A DNA stretch of 64,000 nt, taken from positions 154,776 through 218,775 of the forward strand of contig NZ_JAAEAA010000006.1 in assembly GCF_010119545.1 (NCBI RefSeq), read 5' to 3'. The notes beneath the pieces were generated by a model. It worked only from the letters and a program-made list of their open reading frames with translations. It was not told the origin of the DNA and did no database searches. This document shows positions 1 through 8,259 of this stretch, one piece after another. Source of the DNA: Pontibacter fetidus. Lineage in GTDB: Bacteria > Bacteroidota > Bacteroidia > Cytophagales > Hymenobacteraceae. Position 1 is the first letter of the stretch; every line of letters begins with the position of its first letter. A program made the position numbers and the translations under genes.

Positions 1-49
1 GTTCTGGGATAACCTGGCAATGATGAAACAGATCGGAGTTGTGCAATAA
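1..49 (+). CDS. 3' end of an unidentified gene (partial)
   Basis: The first bases carry an open frame read from position 2 that ends with FWDNLAMMKQIGVVQ and a TAA at 47-49. Only 15 residues are visible. The ending resembles the C-terminus of SnoaL-like ester cyclases, which often finish in an LGMMxQIG-type motif, but this is only an impression from a short tail. The rest of the gene lies left of the window. Confidence 0.45.
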   Translation, partial: FWDNLAMMKQIGVVQ

Positions 50-82
50 CCTTTTAATCTATAGTTAGAAAAGTATTTTCAT

Positions 83-414
83 CTGGAAGTAAACGACTAT
101 CACCCCGAAGGGGCTGAAGAATTCAGGAAACTTATTTTGGTACCAGAATTTATCCGGATACGTTTTCGCTGGCTACGGCCTATGAGGCATTTGATGCGGG
201 CGGAAGTATAGCAGATGAAAAACTGGCAGAACGCTTTGAAGACAACCTGCTTAGCTTTATGAACCTGGTCGAAGCTTCCAAACATTATCCGTGCATCAAA
301 AAGGCGTGGGTGGCATTCCTGGGAGAAAAGACCAATAAGGAAACAGGACGGGTGGAGTTGCACAAGCAATTTAGTTTCCCTTATCATTATTTTTTTGAAG
401 CCAAATACGTTTAA
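83..414 (+). pseudogene. decayed copy of NADPH-dependent FMN reductase
   Basis: This stretch is a damaged duplicate of the intact flavin reductase at 5243-5905. Bases 83-138 match the part that encodes LEVDNYHPKGAEEFRK; the sequence then jumps to the part that encodes GTRVYPDMFSLATAHEAFD and follows it to near the end. Roughly 199 bp corresponding to 5485-5683 are missing, at a place where the intact gene has short TTTGG repeats, and the loss shifts the frame. The 5' third of the gene is absent as well. The 3' part reads with about 85-90 percent amino-acid identity to the intact copy (AFDAGGSIADEKLAERFEDN against AFDTSGSIADEKLAKRFEDN). The original stop codon has become TTG, so the frame runs on to a TAA at 412-414. 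No functional product is expected. Confidence 0.85.
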
Positions 415-434
415 ACTACAAATGATAACATGCG

Positions 435-1898
435 ATGGCTTCTCTAAACCAAACACAGCCTACTACTGCCAGTTACCAGGGCACGGACATGCTTATTTTA
501 GGTATAGTTCTGGCTGTTATCACATTCTGGCTCTTTGCTCAAACAACCCTGAACATTGCGCCCGTAATGCAGCAAGACCTGAACATCAGCCATGAGCTGA
601 ACAATCTTGCTGTAAGTATCACCGCGCTGTTCTCCGGAATTTTTATAGTTGTAGCCGGTGGATTAGCAGACCGGCTGGGCAGGGTAAAACTGACGTATGT
701 TGGGTTGCTGCTTAGTGTTATCGGATCTTTCCTGATTATAATCTCCCCTTCGGGCACCGCTGTATTTCTATTAACCGGACGAATATTGCAGGGGCTTTCC
801 GCAGCCTGTATCATGCCATCGACCCTGGCCCTGATGAAAGCTTATTACGATGGTAAAGCGCGCCAGCGGGCACTTAGCTTCTGGTCTATCGGCTCTTGGG
901 GTGGTTCTGGTCTCTGTTCCTTGTTTGGTGGTCTGGTTGCCTCAACTATAGGGTGGCGCTGGATCTTTGTTATGTCTATAGTTGTCGCTATTATAAGTTA
1001 TCTGCTTATTAGAGGAACACCGGAAAGTAGATCAAGTGCTGCAGAAGATAAAGCTTTTGACTGGCCGGGACTTATTGCTTTTATCATTGCCATGCTGGCC
1101 ATTAATATTGTGGTCGGGCAAGGTTCGGGGCTTGGCTGGTTAAGTCCTGCTGTACTGATTGGCATAGCTGTTTTTATCATTGCCACTATCATCTTTCTAC
1201 GGATAGAAAAAAGGAGCGAAAATGGTTTTGTAGATCTGTCGCTTTTTAACAACCAAACATTTTCGGGAGCTACTTTATCTAACTTTCTGCTGAACGGGGC
1301 TGCCGGTACGTTGTTGGTTTCGCTGGCACTGGTTCAGGCAGAAGCAGGCCTTTCTTCGTTACAATCGGGTTTAATTACAGTTGGTTATTTAATAGCCGTA
1401 CTGAGCACTATTCGTGTTGGCGAGAAATTACTGCAGAAACTAGGGCCCCGAAAACCAATGTTATATGGCTGCTTTATTACAGGGGTTGGAATTTTACTCA
1501 CTAGCCTTACCTTTTTGTTGGCCCAACAATACATCATCGCTTCCTTTATCGGGTTTACCTTATTTGGTATAGGCCTCGGCTTTTACGCAACTCCATCTAC
1601 AGATGCAGCGCTTAGTAATGTGCCGGGTAATAAAGCAGGTTCAGCGTCGGGTATCTATAAAATGGCTTCGTCGTTGGGTGCTGCTTTTGGTGTGGCCATT
1701 TCAGCAGCCATCTACTACGGCCTTAGCGAGATGGAAGGTGTTACTCCCTTGGCTGAACTCTTTTTGGGCAGAACGGATAACATAAACATACGATTTGCTG
1801 CCGGCATCGGACTGCTGTTTAATGTATTTATGATTGTTGTAGCCATCGTTGCCATTTTTAAAACAATACCGAAGGGTAAGCCAAAAGAAGCCATTTAA
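435..1898 (+). CDS. MFS multidrug efflux pump, NorB-like (DHA2, 14 TM)
   Basis: This 487-residue protein is a proton-driven major facilitator transporter of the DHA2 drug-export type in the inner membrane. The first loop carries motif A (GGLADRLGRVK, residues 75-85), and GRILQGLSAACIMPSTLALM fits the TM4/motif C region. From memory the sequence follows staphylococcal NorB closely (GIVLAVITFWLFAQ, AVSITALFSGIF, RQRALSFWSIGSWGGSG, GLGFYATPSTD), so quinolone or biocide export is a reasonable guess. No symbol is given because substrates cannot be read from sequence. The ATG at 435 is preceded by the decayed reductase copy. A short gap of 42 bases leads to the M20 peptidase gene, which is probably co-transcribed. 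Confidence 0.88.
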   Translation: MASLNQTQPTTASYQGTDMLILGIVLAVITFWLFAQTTLNIAPVMQQDLNISHELNNLAVSITALFSGIFIVVAGGLADRLGRVKLTYVGLLLSVIGSFLIIISPSGTAVFLLTGRILQGLSAACIMPSTLALMKAYYDGKARQRALSFWSIGSWGGSGLCSLFGGLVASTIGWRWIFVMSIVVAIISYLLIRGTPESRSSAAEDKAFDWPGLIAFIIAMLAINIVVGQGSGLGWLSPAVLIGIAVFIIATIIFLRIEKRSENGFVDLSLFNNQTFSGATLSNFLLNGAAGTLLVSLALVQAEAGLSSLQSGLITVGYLIAVLSTIRVGEKLLQKLGPRKPMLYGCFITGVGILLTSLTFLLAQQYIIASFIGFTLFGIGLGFYATPSTDAALSNVPGNKAGSASGIYKMASSLGAAFGVAISAAIYYGLSEMEGVTPLAELFLGRTDNINIRFAAGIGLLFNVFMIVVAIVAIFKTIPKGKPKEAI

Positions 1899-1940
1899 TA
1901 CCCAGAAGTTTAATCTTTAGCCTGACTTAAAACTATAGTT

Positions 1941-3206
1941 ATGGAGATTCCTCAAATCAAAGCCTTTAATGATACGCTGGATAGCTTTATAAATAAGCTG
2001 CTGCCTGAACTGGAAGATATTTATAAAGATATTCACCAAAATCCGGAGTTATCTATGGAGGAATTCCGGACGGCCCAGATAGCTGCTGATTATTTAACCC
2101 GATACCAGTTTGAAGTGTCTACAGGTGTTGGGGTAACCGGTGTGGTCGGCATCCTACCAAACGGAGACGGGCCTGTTGTCATGCTTCGGGCAGATATGGA
2201 TGCGCTTCCGGTTGCCGAGGACACGGGATTACCTTATGCCAGTACAAAAATAGCCAGAGACGAAGAAGGAACAGAAGTTGGTGTGTCGCATGTATGCGGG
2301 CACGACATGCATGTAACCTGGCTGATGGGCGCAGCCCGGCTGTTTTCAGAGCACCGGGAACTATGGAAAGGAACATTAATGGCTGTTTTCCAGCCGGGCG
2401 AAGAAGTAGGCCGTGGCGCACAAAGTATGATAGACGATGGTATGGTAGAGCGTTTTCCGAAGCCGGATATTATATTGGGGCAGCACGTAATGGTGGGCGA
2501 AGCCGGTACAGTTGGGCATCGGAGCGGCACCATTCTATCGGCAGGCAACAGTCTGAACGTAAAACTCTTTGGGCGTGGGTCGCATGGCTCGCAGCCGCAT
2601 ACTTCCATAGACCCGGTAGTGATGGCGGCGGCTACTACTATGCGCCTGCAAACTATAATTTCACGCGAAATAGCCCCGATCGAAAATGCTGTACTTACCG
2701 TGGGCGCCCTGCAGGCCGGCACCAAAGAAAATATCATTCCCGAAGACGCCACCCTGAAACTGAATATCCGCACCTTTAATGAAGATGTAAAAGACCATAT
2801 TTTGTCAGCTGTCAGACGGATTTGCTGTGCGGAATGTGCCGCGTCCAATGCCCCGAGAGATCCTGAATTTACAGAACTTGTCAGTTACCCGCTTACAGAG
2901 AACGATGCCGCTGCTACGGCAAAAGTAGCTGCAGCATTTAATGCGCAATTCGGCAACAAGTCTTTCGAAACCAAGCCGGCTTCTGCTAGCGAAGACTTCA
3001 GTATTTTCGGACGAAACTGGCAAGTACCGTATGTATTCTGGTTCGTTGGCGGAACAGATCCTATAGTATACCTGGAAGCTAAAAAGAATAACCAGCTAAA
3101 CTCAATACCCAGTAATCATTCACCTAAGTTTGCACCTGTCATCCACCCAACATTAAAGACCGGCCTTCAGGCAATGATGACAGCGGCAGCAGCCTGGTTT
3201 AGTTAA
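1941..3206 (+). CDS. M20D family amidohydrolase (hippurate/IAA-amino-acid hydrolase type)
   Basis: A 421-residue zinc- or manganese-dependent amidohydrolase of the M20D family, which cleaves N-acyl amino acids. The metal site is visible as MLRADMDALP (81-90), VCGHDMH (118-124) with Cys119, His121 and His124 as likely ligands, and QPGEEVGRGA (151-160) carrying the catalytic Glu pair. The family length is normally 380-430, so it appears complete. No signal peptide is present, so it should be cytoplasmic. It lies 42 bases after the efflux pump on the same strand; a pump/hydrolase pair could act on one class of acylated compound, but that link is inference. Confidence 0.9.
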   Translation: MEIPQIKAFNDTLDSFINKLLPELEDIYKDIHQNPELSMEEFRTAQIAADYLTRYQFEVSTGVGVTGVVGILPNGDGPVVMLRADMDALPVAEDTGLPYASTKIARDEEGTEVGVSHVCGHDMHVTWLMGAARLFSEHRELWKGTLMAVFQPGEEVGRGAQSMIDDGMVERFPKPDIILGQHVMVGEAGTVGHRSGTILSAGNSLNVKLFGRGSHGSQPHTSIDPVVMAAATTMRLQTIISREIAPIENAVLTVGALQAGTKENIIPEDATLKLNIRTFNEDVKDHILSAVRRICCAECAASNAPRDPEFTELVSYPLTENDAAATAKVAAAFNAQFGNKSFETKPASASEDFSIFGRNWQVPYVFWFVGGTDPIVYLEAKKNNQLNSIPSNHSPKFAPVIHPTLKTGLQAMMTAAAAWFS

Positions 3207-3970
3207 TCTGAATAGGTGCCACATCACAAGAAATTCGCTACGTCAGAAAGCTGATGAGTTAAAAATCATGAAAGATAATATGATCATTCCGAAGGATGGT
3301 GAAGCAATAACTTTTTAAATCTGAAACTTTGGTTAGGGATGCATAAGCATCCTTAAATAAAACATATCCCTGTAAAAATGGTCCGATACTTCAATCTTTG
3401 GTCTACTGAAAGGGAAAAACGATCATTCTGATTGCTTTTCCCTTTTTCTCCAAATTATACGCTACAATGTAAATTATCACTCTTTGGAATATATAAGCGC
3501 TAAGCACAATAATTTTCTAGCCTCTTTGCTAACTATAGCAATATCTCTACAATCTCCTCTGGAAACTCTTTAGTTGCAATTAAACGTTGTTATCGCGACA
3601 TTTGCTACTTAAATATTGTATACTGTTTTGCTGCCACCTGTTACGCTACATACTTCTTTCCTGAGGCCGATCACCGGTTTTGTGGCAGCATCGCACCATG
3701 TAACGCTTTGCGATAAACTTACAGGATATTGCCTAAACTTTCTTTCGGCGCCCAAAGCCTTTAATAGATAAGCCGTAACTACGGCCTCTCCCAATACCAG
3801 TAAGATGCTACCTTACTTAAACAAACCTATACTAGCCTGCTCTCTGGCAGCCACCAGGTAGGTAAATAAAAGCCATTAAGGTACACTCTGTATTTACCAT
3901 TTATCAACCATAACAGGATCACAAACTTTGCTGCATACTCGAACAGCATTTTACTTTTTTACTTAACATC
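3207..3970. other. 764-bp intergenic region without a convincing gene
   Basis: No persuasive coding sequence is present. A 61-codon minus-strand frame (3609-3794) has no recognisable motif and no plausible start signal. A terminator-like hairpin lies at 3409-3447, about 200 bases beyond the amidohydrolase stop. The promoter of mreB must lie in the last part of this region, but I cannot pick a clear -33/-7 pair. Confidence 0.6.
3409..3447 (+). terminator. A/T-rich hairpin with T run
   Basis: Ten-base arms AAAGGGAAAA (3409-3418) and TTTTCCCTTT (3436-3445) enclose a 17-base loop and run into T residues. It could end the transcript of the pump/amidohydrolase pair, although it sits about 200 bases beyond the stop codon. 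Confidence 0.55.
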
Positions 3971-4993
3971 ATGGGCTTCTTCAATTTTCTGACACAAGGC
4001 ATTGCTATCGACATCGGAACCGCAAATTTCCTGGTTCTGCAGGAAGGCAAAATAATTCTGGACGAGCCTTCTATAGTTGCCTTTAACAGGGCTACCGGCG
4101 AAGTGATGGCTGTTGGCAGTAAGGCAGAACAGATGGAAGGAAAAGAACATGAGAACATACGCACCATCAGGCCCCTCAAAAATGGTGTGATCGCCGATTT
4201 CCATGCAGCAGAACACATGATCAAGGGCATGCTAAAGCTGGCAAACCCTGCTAAACGGGGCTTCTCCCCATCTTACCGAATGGTGGTGTGTGTGCCTGCC
4301 GGTATTACCGAAGTAGAGAAAAGAGCTATCCGGGATTCGGCAGTTATTGCCGGGGCAAAGGAAGTTTACCTGATTCATGAGCCTGTTGCAGCCGCCATTG
4401 GTATTGGCCTGGATGTACAGGAACCTACCGGGCACATGGTTATCGACATAGGCAGCGGTATTACAGAAATTGCCGTGATTGCCCTTAGTGGGATAGTTTG
4501 TGAACAATCGGTGCGCGTGGCCGGCGATACGTTTGACGACGACATTATACAATTTATGCGCAAGGAGCATAATATACTGATCGGGCAGAGTACCGCAGAA
4601 AAGATAAAACTGGAAGTTGGCGCCGCCATAAACGAGCTGCAAGACCCACCTCAGGATTTTGCAGTGAAAGGCCGCGACCTGATGACCGGCCTGCCGAAGC
4701 AGGTAAAAGTCACCTACCAGGATATTGCCTATTGCCTGGATAAATCTATTACCAAAATAGAAGAAGCGATCTTGCTGACATTGGAGCTAACCCCACCTGA
4801 GCTTTCATCCGACATACACCAATCCGGCATTTACTTAACAGGCGGCGGGGCACTGCTGCGCGGACTGGACAGACGACTGGCCCAGAAAACAAAATTACCG
4901 GTACATGTTGTGGAAGGTCCTTTACTGGCAGTGATAAGAGGAACAGGTATTGCACTCAACAACATCGATAACTTTAAATTCTTAATGCGATAA
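3971..4993 (+). CDS. mreB: rod shape-determining protein MreB/Mbl (actin-like)
   Basis: A 340-residue bacterial actin that polymerises under the inner membrane and guides the peptidoglycan elongation machinery. The actin ATPase signature is clear: phosphate-1 loop IDIGTANFLV (13-22), the EPSIVA segment typical of MreB, phosphate-2 loop VIDIGSGITEIAVI and the adenosine-binding GIYLTGGGALLRGLD near the C-terminus. The length is normal for MreB. It stands alone, with no mreC/mreD downstream, so it may be a second MreB-type paralogue rather than the copy in the canonical mre operon. A strong hairpin terminator follows at 5038-5063. Confidence 0.93.
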   Translation: MGFFNFLTQGIAIDIGTANFLVLQEGKIILDEPSIVAFNRATGEVMAVGSKAEQMEGKEHENIRTIRPLKNGVIADFHAAEHMIKGMLKLANPAKRGFSPSYRMVVCVPAGITEVEKRAIRDSAVIAGAKEVYLIHEPVAAAIGIGLDVQEPTGHMVIDIGSGITEIAVIALSGIVCEQSVRVAGDTFDDDIIQFMRKEHNILIGQSTAEKIKLEVGAAINELQDPPQDFAVKGRDLMTGLPKQVKVTYQDIAYCLDKSITKIEEAILLTLELTPPELSSDIHQSGIYLTGGGALLRGLDRRLAQKTKLPVHVVEGPLLAVIRGTGIALNNIDNFKFLMR

Positions 4994-5037
4994 CCACGCT
5001 TCGCAACCGCTTTAAAATTACTACCTATGCTTTACAG

Positions 5038-5063
5038 AGCCGCTTCGTTCCGATGCGGCTTTT
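5038..5063 (+). terminator. Rho-independent terminator of mreB
   Basis: AGCCGC (5038-5043) pairs with GCGGCT (5055-5060) across an 11-base loop and is followed by a T-rich stretch, 45 bases after the mreB stop. Confidence 0.75.
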
Positions 5064-5242
5064 GTAATTTTAAAAGATATAAATTGTGTTTCCGCTATAG
5101 TTCCTAACTGCTTCTATGGTTAACTATAGGCAATCTATAGTTGGTTTTAAGCATCCTTAGCTCTTCTAAACTGGCTACCAACGGCTTGTTTTCGTATCGC
5201 TATAGTAACGTCACGTTTAACTATACTTTAGGCAGATACCTT

Positions 5243-5905
5243 ATGGAAGAACAGCAAAAGAATACGCAACACGGGCACACGAGCTTTCTTGTTTTTTCGG
5301 CATCGCTCAGAACCGGATCGCTCAACACAAAATTAGCAGAACTTGCCGCACAGGTTATCCAGAAAAATGGTGGAACAGTAGATTTTGCCAGCATGGTCGA
5401 GTTTGATTGCCCATCTTTTAACCAGGACCTGGAAGTAGATAATTATCACCCTAAAGGGGCTGAAGAATTCAGGAAACGTATTTTGGCAAACGATGCCTTT
5501 ATCATTGCATCACCAGAGTACAATGGTTCCATGCCCGGTATCATTAAAAACATGATTGACTGGGTTTCACGGTATCGCCCGCAACCTTTTCACCAGCACC
5601 ATGCCTTACTGATGTCTGCATCGCCTTCTATGGCCGGGGGTAACCGGGGGCTTTGGTCTTTAAGAATTCCGTTAGAACATTTGGGCACCAGGGTATATCC
5701 GGATATGTTTTCGCTGGCTACGGCCCATGAGGCATTTGATACGAGCGGAAGCATAGCAGATGAAAAGCTGGCCAAACGCTTTGAAGATAACCTGGTGAGC
5801 TTTATGAACCTGGTGGAGGCCTCCAAGCACTATCCGTGCATCAAAAAGGCGTGGGTAGAGTTTCTGGGTGAAAAAACAACTAAGGAAACCGAGCGCGTGG
5901 AGTAA
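5243..5905 (+). CDS. NAD(P)H-dependent FMN reductase (flavodoxin-like)
   Basis: A 220-residue flavodoxin-fold oxidoreductase of the NADPH-dependent FMN reductase family. It shows the FMN phosphate loop SASLRTGSLNTKLAELA near the N-terminus, the SPEYNGSMPGIIKNMIDWVS segment that contacts the isoalloxazine ring, and ALLMSASPSMAGGNRG. The frame is open from 5141, but the ATG at 5243 (MEEQQKNTQHGH) fits the family length better, and the bases before it hold CTATAG repeats rather than conserved coding. The physiological acceptor cannot be told. A truncated duplicate lies at 83-414, on the far side of the pump, hydrolase and mreB genes. A long hairpin follows at 5943-5989. Confidence 0.87.
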   Translation: MEEQQKNTQHGHTSFLVFSASLRTGSLNTKLAELAAQVIQKNGGTVDFASMVEFDCPSFNQDLEVDNYHPKGAEEFRKRILANDAFIIASPEYNGSMPGIIKNMIDWVSRYRPQPFHQHHALLMSASPSMAGGNRGLWSLRIPLEHLGTRVYPDMFSLATAHEAFDTSGSIADEKLAKRFEDNLVSFMNLVEASKHYPCIKKAWVEFLGEKTTKETERVE

Positions 5906-5942
5906 ACAACACGCACAACTATAACTCAATTAGCACTGCATA

Positions 5943-5992
5943 AGTAAGGCAAGCTGGTATACCTATAGTTATACCAGTTTGCCTTACTTTCT
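5943..5992 (+). terminator. long hairpin terminator after the FMN reductase gene
   Basis: Arms of about 18 bases (AGTAAGGCAAGCTGGTAT at 5943-5960 and its near-perfect complement ending about 5989) enclose a loop containing CTATAG, followed by a T-rich run. Confidence 0.75.
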
Positions 5993-6170
5993 TATCCTTT
6001 CCACTTCAGGGTAAGTTTGTATAGTATAGCCTGTAACATAAAAATATACCCATACCTATGTTTATTTGCTTTACTATAGCAACTTTGCTTTTGCTTTGCA
6101 CCTGCGCATTAACTTTTGTTAAACAGATGCAGCATAAGCCAACTATAAAACTATAGCACCGTTCGCCAGC

Positions 6171-6824
6171 ATGGAAGAACTTCACTCTTTGTATTATCTG
6201 CTCGAGCTTGCAGGTACTTTTGCTTTTGCTATAAGCGGCGCTACTGCTGCCAGAAAACGTAACCTCGACCTGTTTGGGATCTGTGCCATTGCCTTTACAG
6301 TTGCCTGCGGGGGCGGTATTATCCGGGATTTATGCATTGGGGCAATACCGCCTGCCGGGTTAACCAACTGGCCATACCTGGTAGTAGCTATAGTTGCCGC
6401 AGCTTTAACAGTAGGCTTTTATCCGATTGTGCAGCGGCTGAAGCGTCCCGTTCTTTTCTTTGATGCCGTGGGTTTGGCCTTGTTTGCTGTAACGGGTGCC
6501 GAAAAAACCTTGTCTTATGGGCATAACGGCGAGGTGGCTATCCTGTTAGGCATAACTACAGCTGTTGGCGGGGGTGTAATCAGAGATGTGCTGCTTACCC
6601 GCGTTCCGGTAATTCTGGAAAAAGAGATCTATGCATCTGCTGCGTTGATGGGGGCTGTAATTGTTGTGCTGGGTAATTACCAACAATGGCTTTCTGATGA
6701 CTGGGTGGCAGTTATTGCGCTGGTTTTATGTTTTACGCTCCGCATTTTTGCATTGCGTTTTCACTGGAACCTTCCTACACCGGCCAACACCAAAACCGAT
6801 TCTGCTAAACAAGATCTGAGGTAA
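6171..6824 (+). CDS. TRIC-type (UPF0126) membrane protein
   Basis: A 217-residue integral membrane protein with two copies of the UPF0126/TRIC domain, the bacterial relatives of trimeric intracellular cation channels. Each repeat carries the signature glycine/arginine motif: GGGIIRDLCIG in the first half and GGGVIRDVLLTRVP in the second. About seven membrane segments are predicted, which matches the family. TRIC channels conduct monovalent cations; some bacterial members are annotated as glycine transporters, so the exact substrate is open. It is a single gene with nearly 240 bases before the next start. Confidence 0.9.
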   Translation: MEELHSLYYLLELAGTFAFAISGATAARKRNLDLFGICAIAFTVACGGGIIRDLCIGAIPPAGLTNWPYLVVAIVAAALTVGFYPIVQRLKRPVLFFDAVGLALFAVTGAEKTLSYGHNGEVAILLGITTAVGGGVIRDVLLTRVPVILEKEIYASAALMGAVIVVLGNYQQWLSDDWVAVIALVLCFTLRIFALRFHWNLPTPANTKTDSAKQDLR

Positions 6825-7059
6825 CTATCTTTAGGTATCACCAAGGTCAAAGTTCCTTAAACTATAGTTTGCATACTACTCTACTTGTAACAATAAATCC
6901 CCACAAACTCAGCCTTATACTTTCATTCAGCGTTAACTAGTTCGCTGGCATACAACGTTTTTGTTTCCCGTATGGGCTGTACAGTAAAACATCTTTTGGT
7001 AATACCTTGTACCTGTAATCCAGAGAGAAACGTTGCTCCCTTCAACTTGCAAATTCACT

Positions 7060-8136
7060 ATGAAATCATTGTTACAATGGACGGTAATTATACCGATACT
7101 GGCCTGGGTACTATACTTTTCGGGGCTCATTTACGACAGCAGTATATTCCAGCTAATTGCCAGTATCCTGCTTGTTTTTAGTGTAATGTCGGCGGTGCAT
7201 TACTCTGAAATAATTGCCGAAAAAGTAGGCGAACCTTACGGCACCATCATCCTGGCCATTTCCATCACCGTTATCGAAGTTTCCATCATCATCTCCCTTA
7301 TGATAACCGAAGGCAAAGAGGCTGCTTCGCTGGCCCGCGACACCGTATATTCTGCCACCATGCTCATCCTGAATGGTATAGTTGGTCTTTGCCTGCTAAT
7401 AGGAAGCATAAAACATTACGAACAGAACTTCTCCAAACCATCGGTAACTATAGCATTGGTGTCGCTGGTTACTATAGTTGGCTTTACGCTGGTTTTTCCT
7501 ACGTTTACCGAAAGCGTTTCGGGGTCCTATTACTCTAATCCTCAGTTGATATTTGCGTCTGCTGCCTGCCTGGTTATTTACGGTTTCTTCCTTTTTGCGC
7601 AAACCAAAAGGCACCGCGATTACTTCCTGTCTGCCACCGAAGACGAAGATGATGATACGGCAGCGCCAATGCCCATCAGTAACAGGGTATTTTTTATGAG
7701 CCTTGTTTTTCTCATTCTCTGCCTGGGCATTGTGGTGTTGCTGGCCAAAACCCTCTCCCCTACCATCGAAAGTATCATTACAAACTATCATCTTCCCAAA
7801 ACACTGGTTGGCGTAATTATCGCATCTATCATTTTGTTACCGGAGGGCATTGCGGCTATTATTGCGGCCAGAAACAACCGGCTACAAACAAGTATAAACC
7901 TGTCGTTGGGGTCTGCGCTGGCAAGTATAGGGCTCACTATTCCAAGTGTTGCCATCGTTTGCATTATCTATGATTTCAAGATCATCTTAGGCCTGGACAT
8001 CAAATCCATTATCCTGCTTGGGTTATCCGTTTTTACAGTCATGCTTTCGCTGAGCAGCGGCAAAACAAACATTGTGTATGGCGTGGTGTTGCTCGTAAAC
8101 CTGTTCGCCTTTATTTTCCTGATGATCTATCCGTAA
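7060..8136 (+). CDS. ChaA-like Ca2+/cation-proton antiporter
   Basis: A 358-residue CaCA-superfamily exchanger with about ten membrane segments in two homologous halves. The alpha-1 repeat GEPYGTIILAISITVIEVS and the alpha-2 repeat LPEGIAAIIAARNNRLQ with the acidic residues used for cation binding are clear, and the first resembles E. coli ChaA and rhizobial y4hA. A short acidic loop (ATEDEDDDTAA) separates the halves. The frame can be opened at a TTG at 7033, but the ATG at 7060 starts exactly at a typical N-terminus (MKSLLQWTVIIPILAW). The likely role is extrusion of Ca2+ or Na+/K+ in exchange for protons. Confidence 0.88.
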   Translation: MKSLLQWTVIIPILAWVLYFSGLIYDSSIFQLIASILLVFSVMSAVHYSEIIAEKVGEPYGTIILAISITVIEVSIIISLMITEGKEAASLARDTVYSATMLILNGIVGLCLLIGSIKHYEQNFSKPSVTIALVSLVTIVGFTLVFPTFTESVSGSYYSNPQLIFASAACLVIYGFFLFAQTKRHRDYFLSATEDEDDDTAAPMPISNRVFFMSLVFLILCLGIVVLLAKTLSPTIESIITNYHLPKTLVGVIIASIILLPEGIAAIIAARNNRLQTSINLSLGSALASIGLTIPSVAIVCIIYDFKIILGLDIKSIILLGLSVFTVMLSLSSGKTNIVYGVVLLVNLFAFIFLMIYP

Positions 8137-8259
8137 GTCAACGTAACAAACTATAGTTCAACACTATACAGGCACTAAAAGTGGAGTACAACTATAGCAT
8201 ACAACAACTATAGCACCTGTTATTTTAAGGTTGATTTCCCTATCTTTAGGTAGTAAACT

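Noticed and set aside
2234..2848. 204-codon minus-strand frame opposite the M20 amidohydrolase
   Set aside because: Shadow of a clear family member; composition rich in Ser, Pro and Cys without motifs.
3609..3794. 61-codon minus-strand frame before mreB
   Set aside because: No recognisable domain, and stops lie close upstream and downstream of a short hydrophobic stretch; I cannot tell it from chance.
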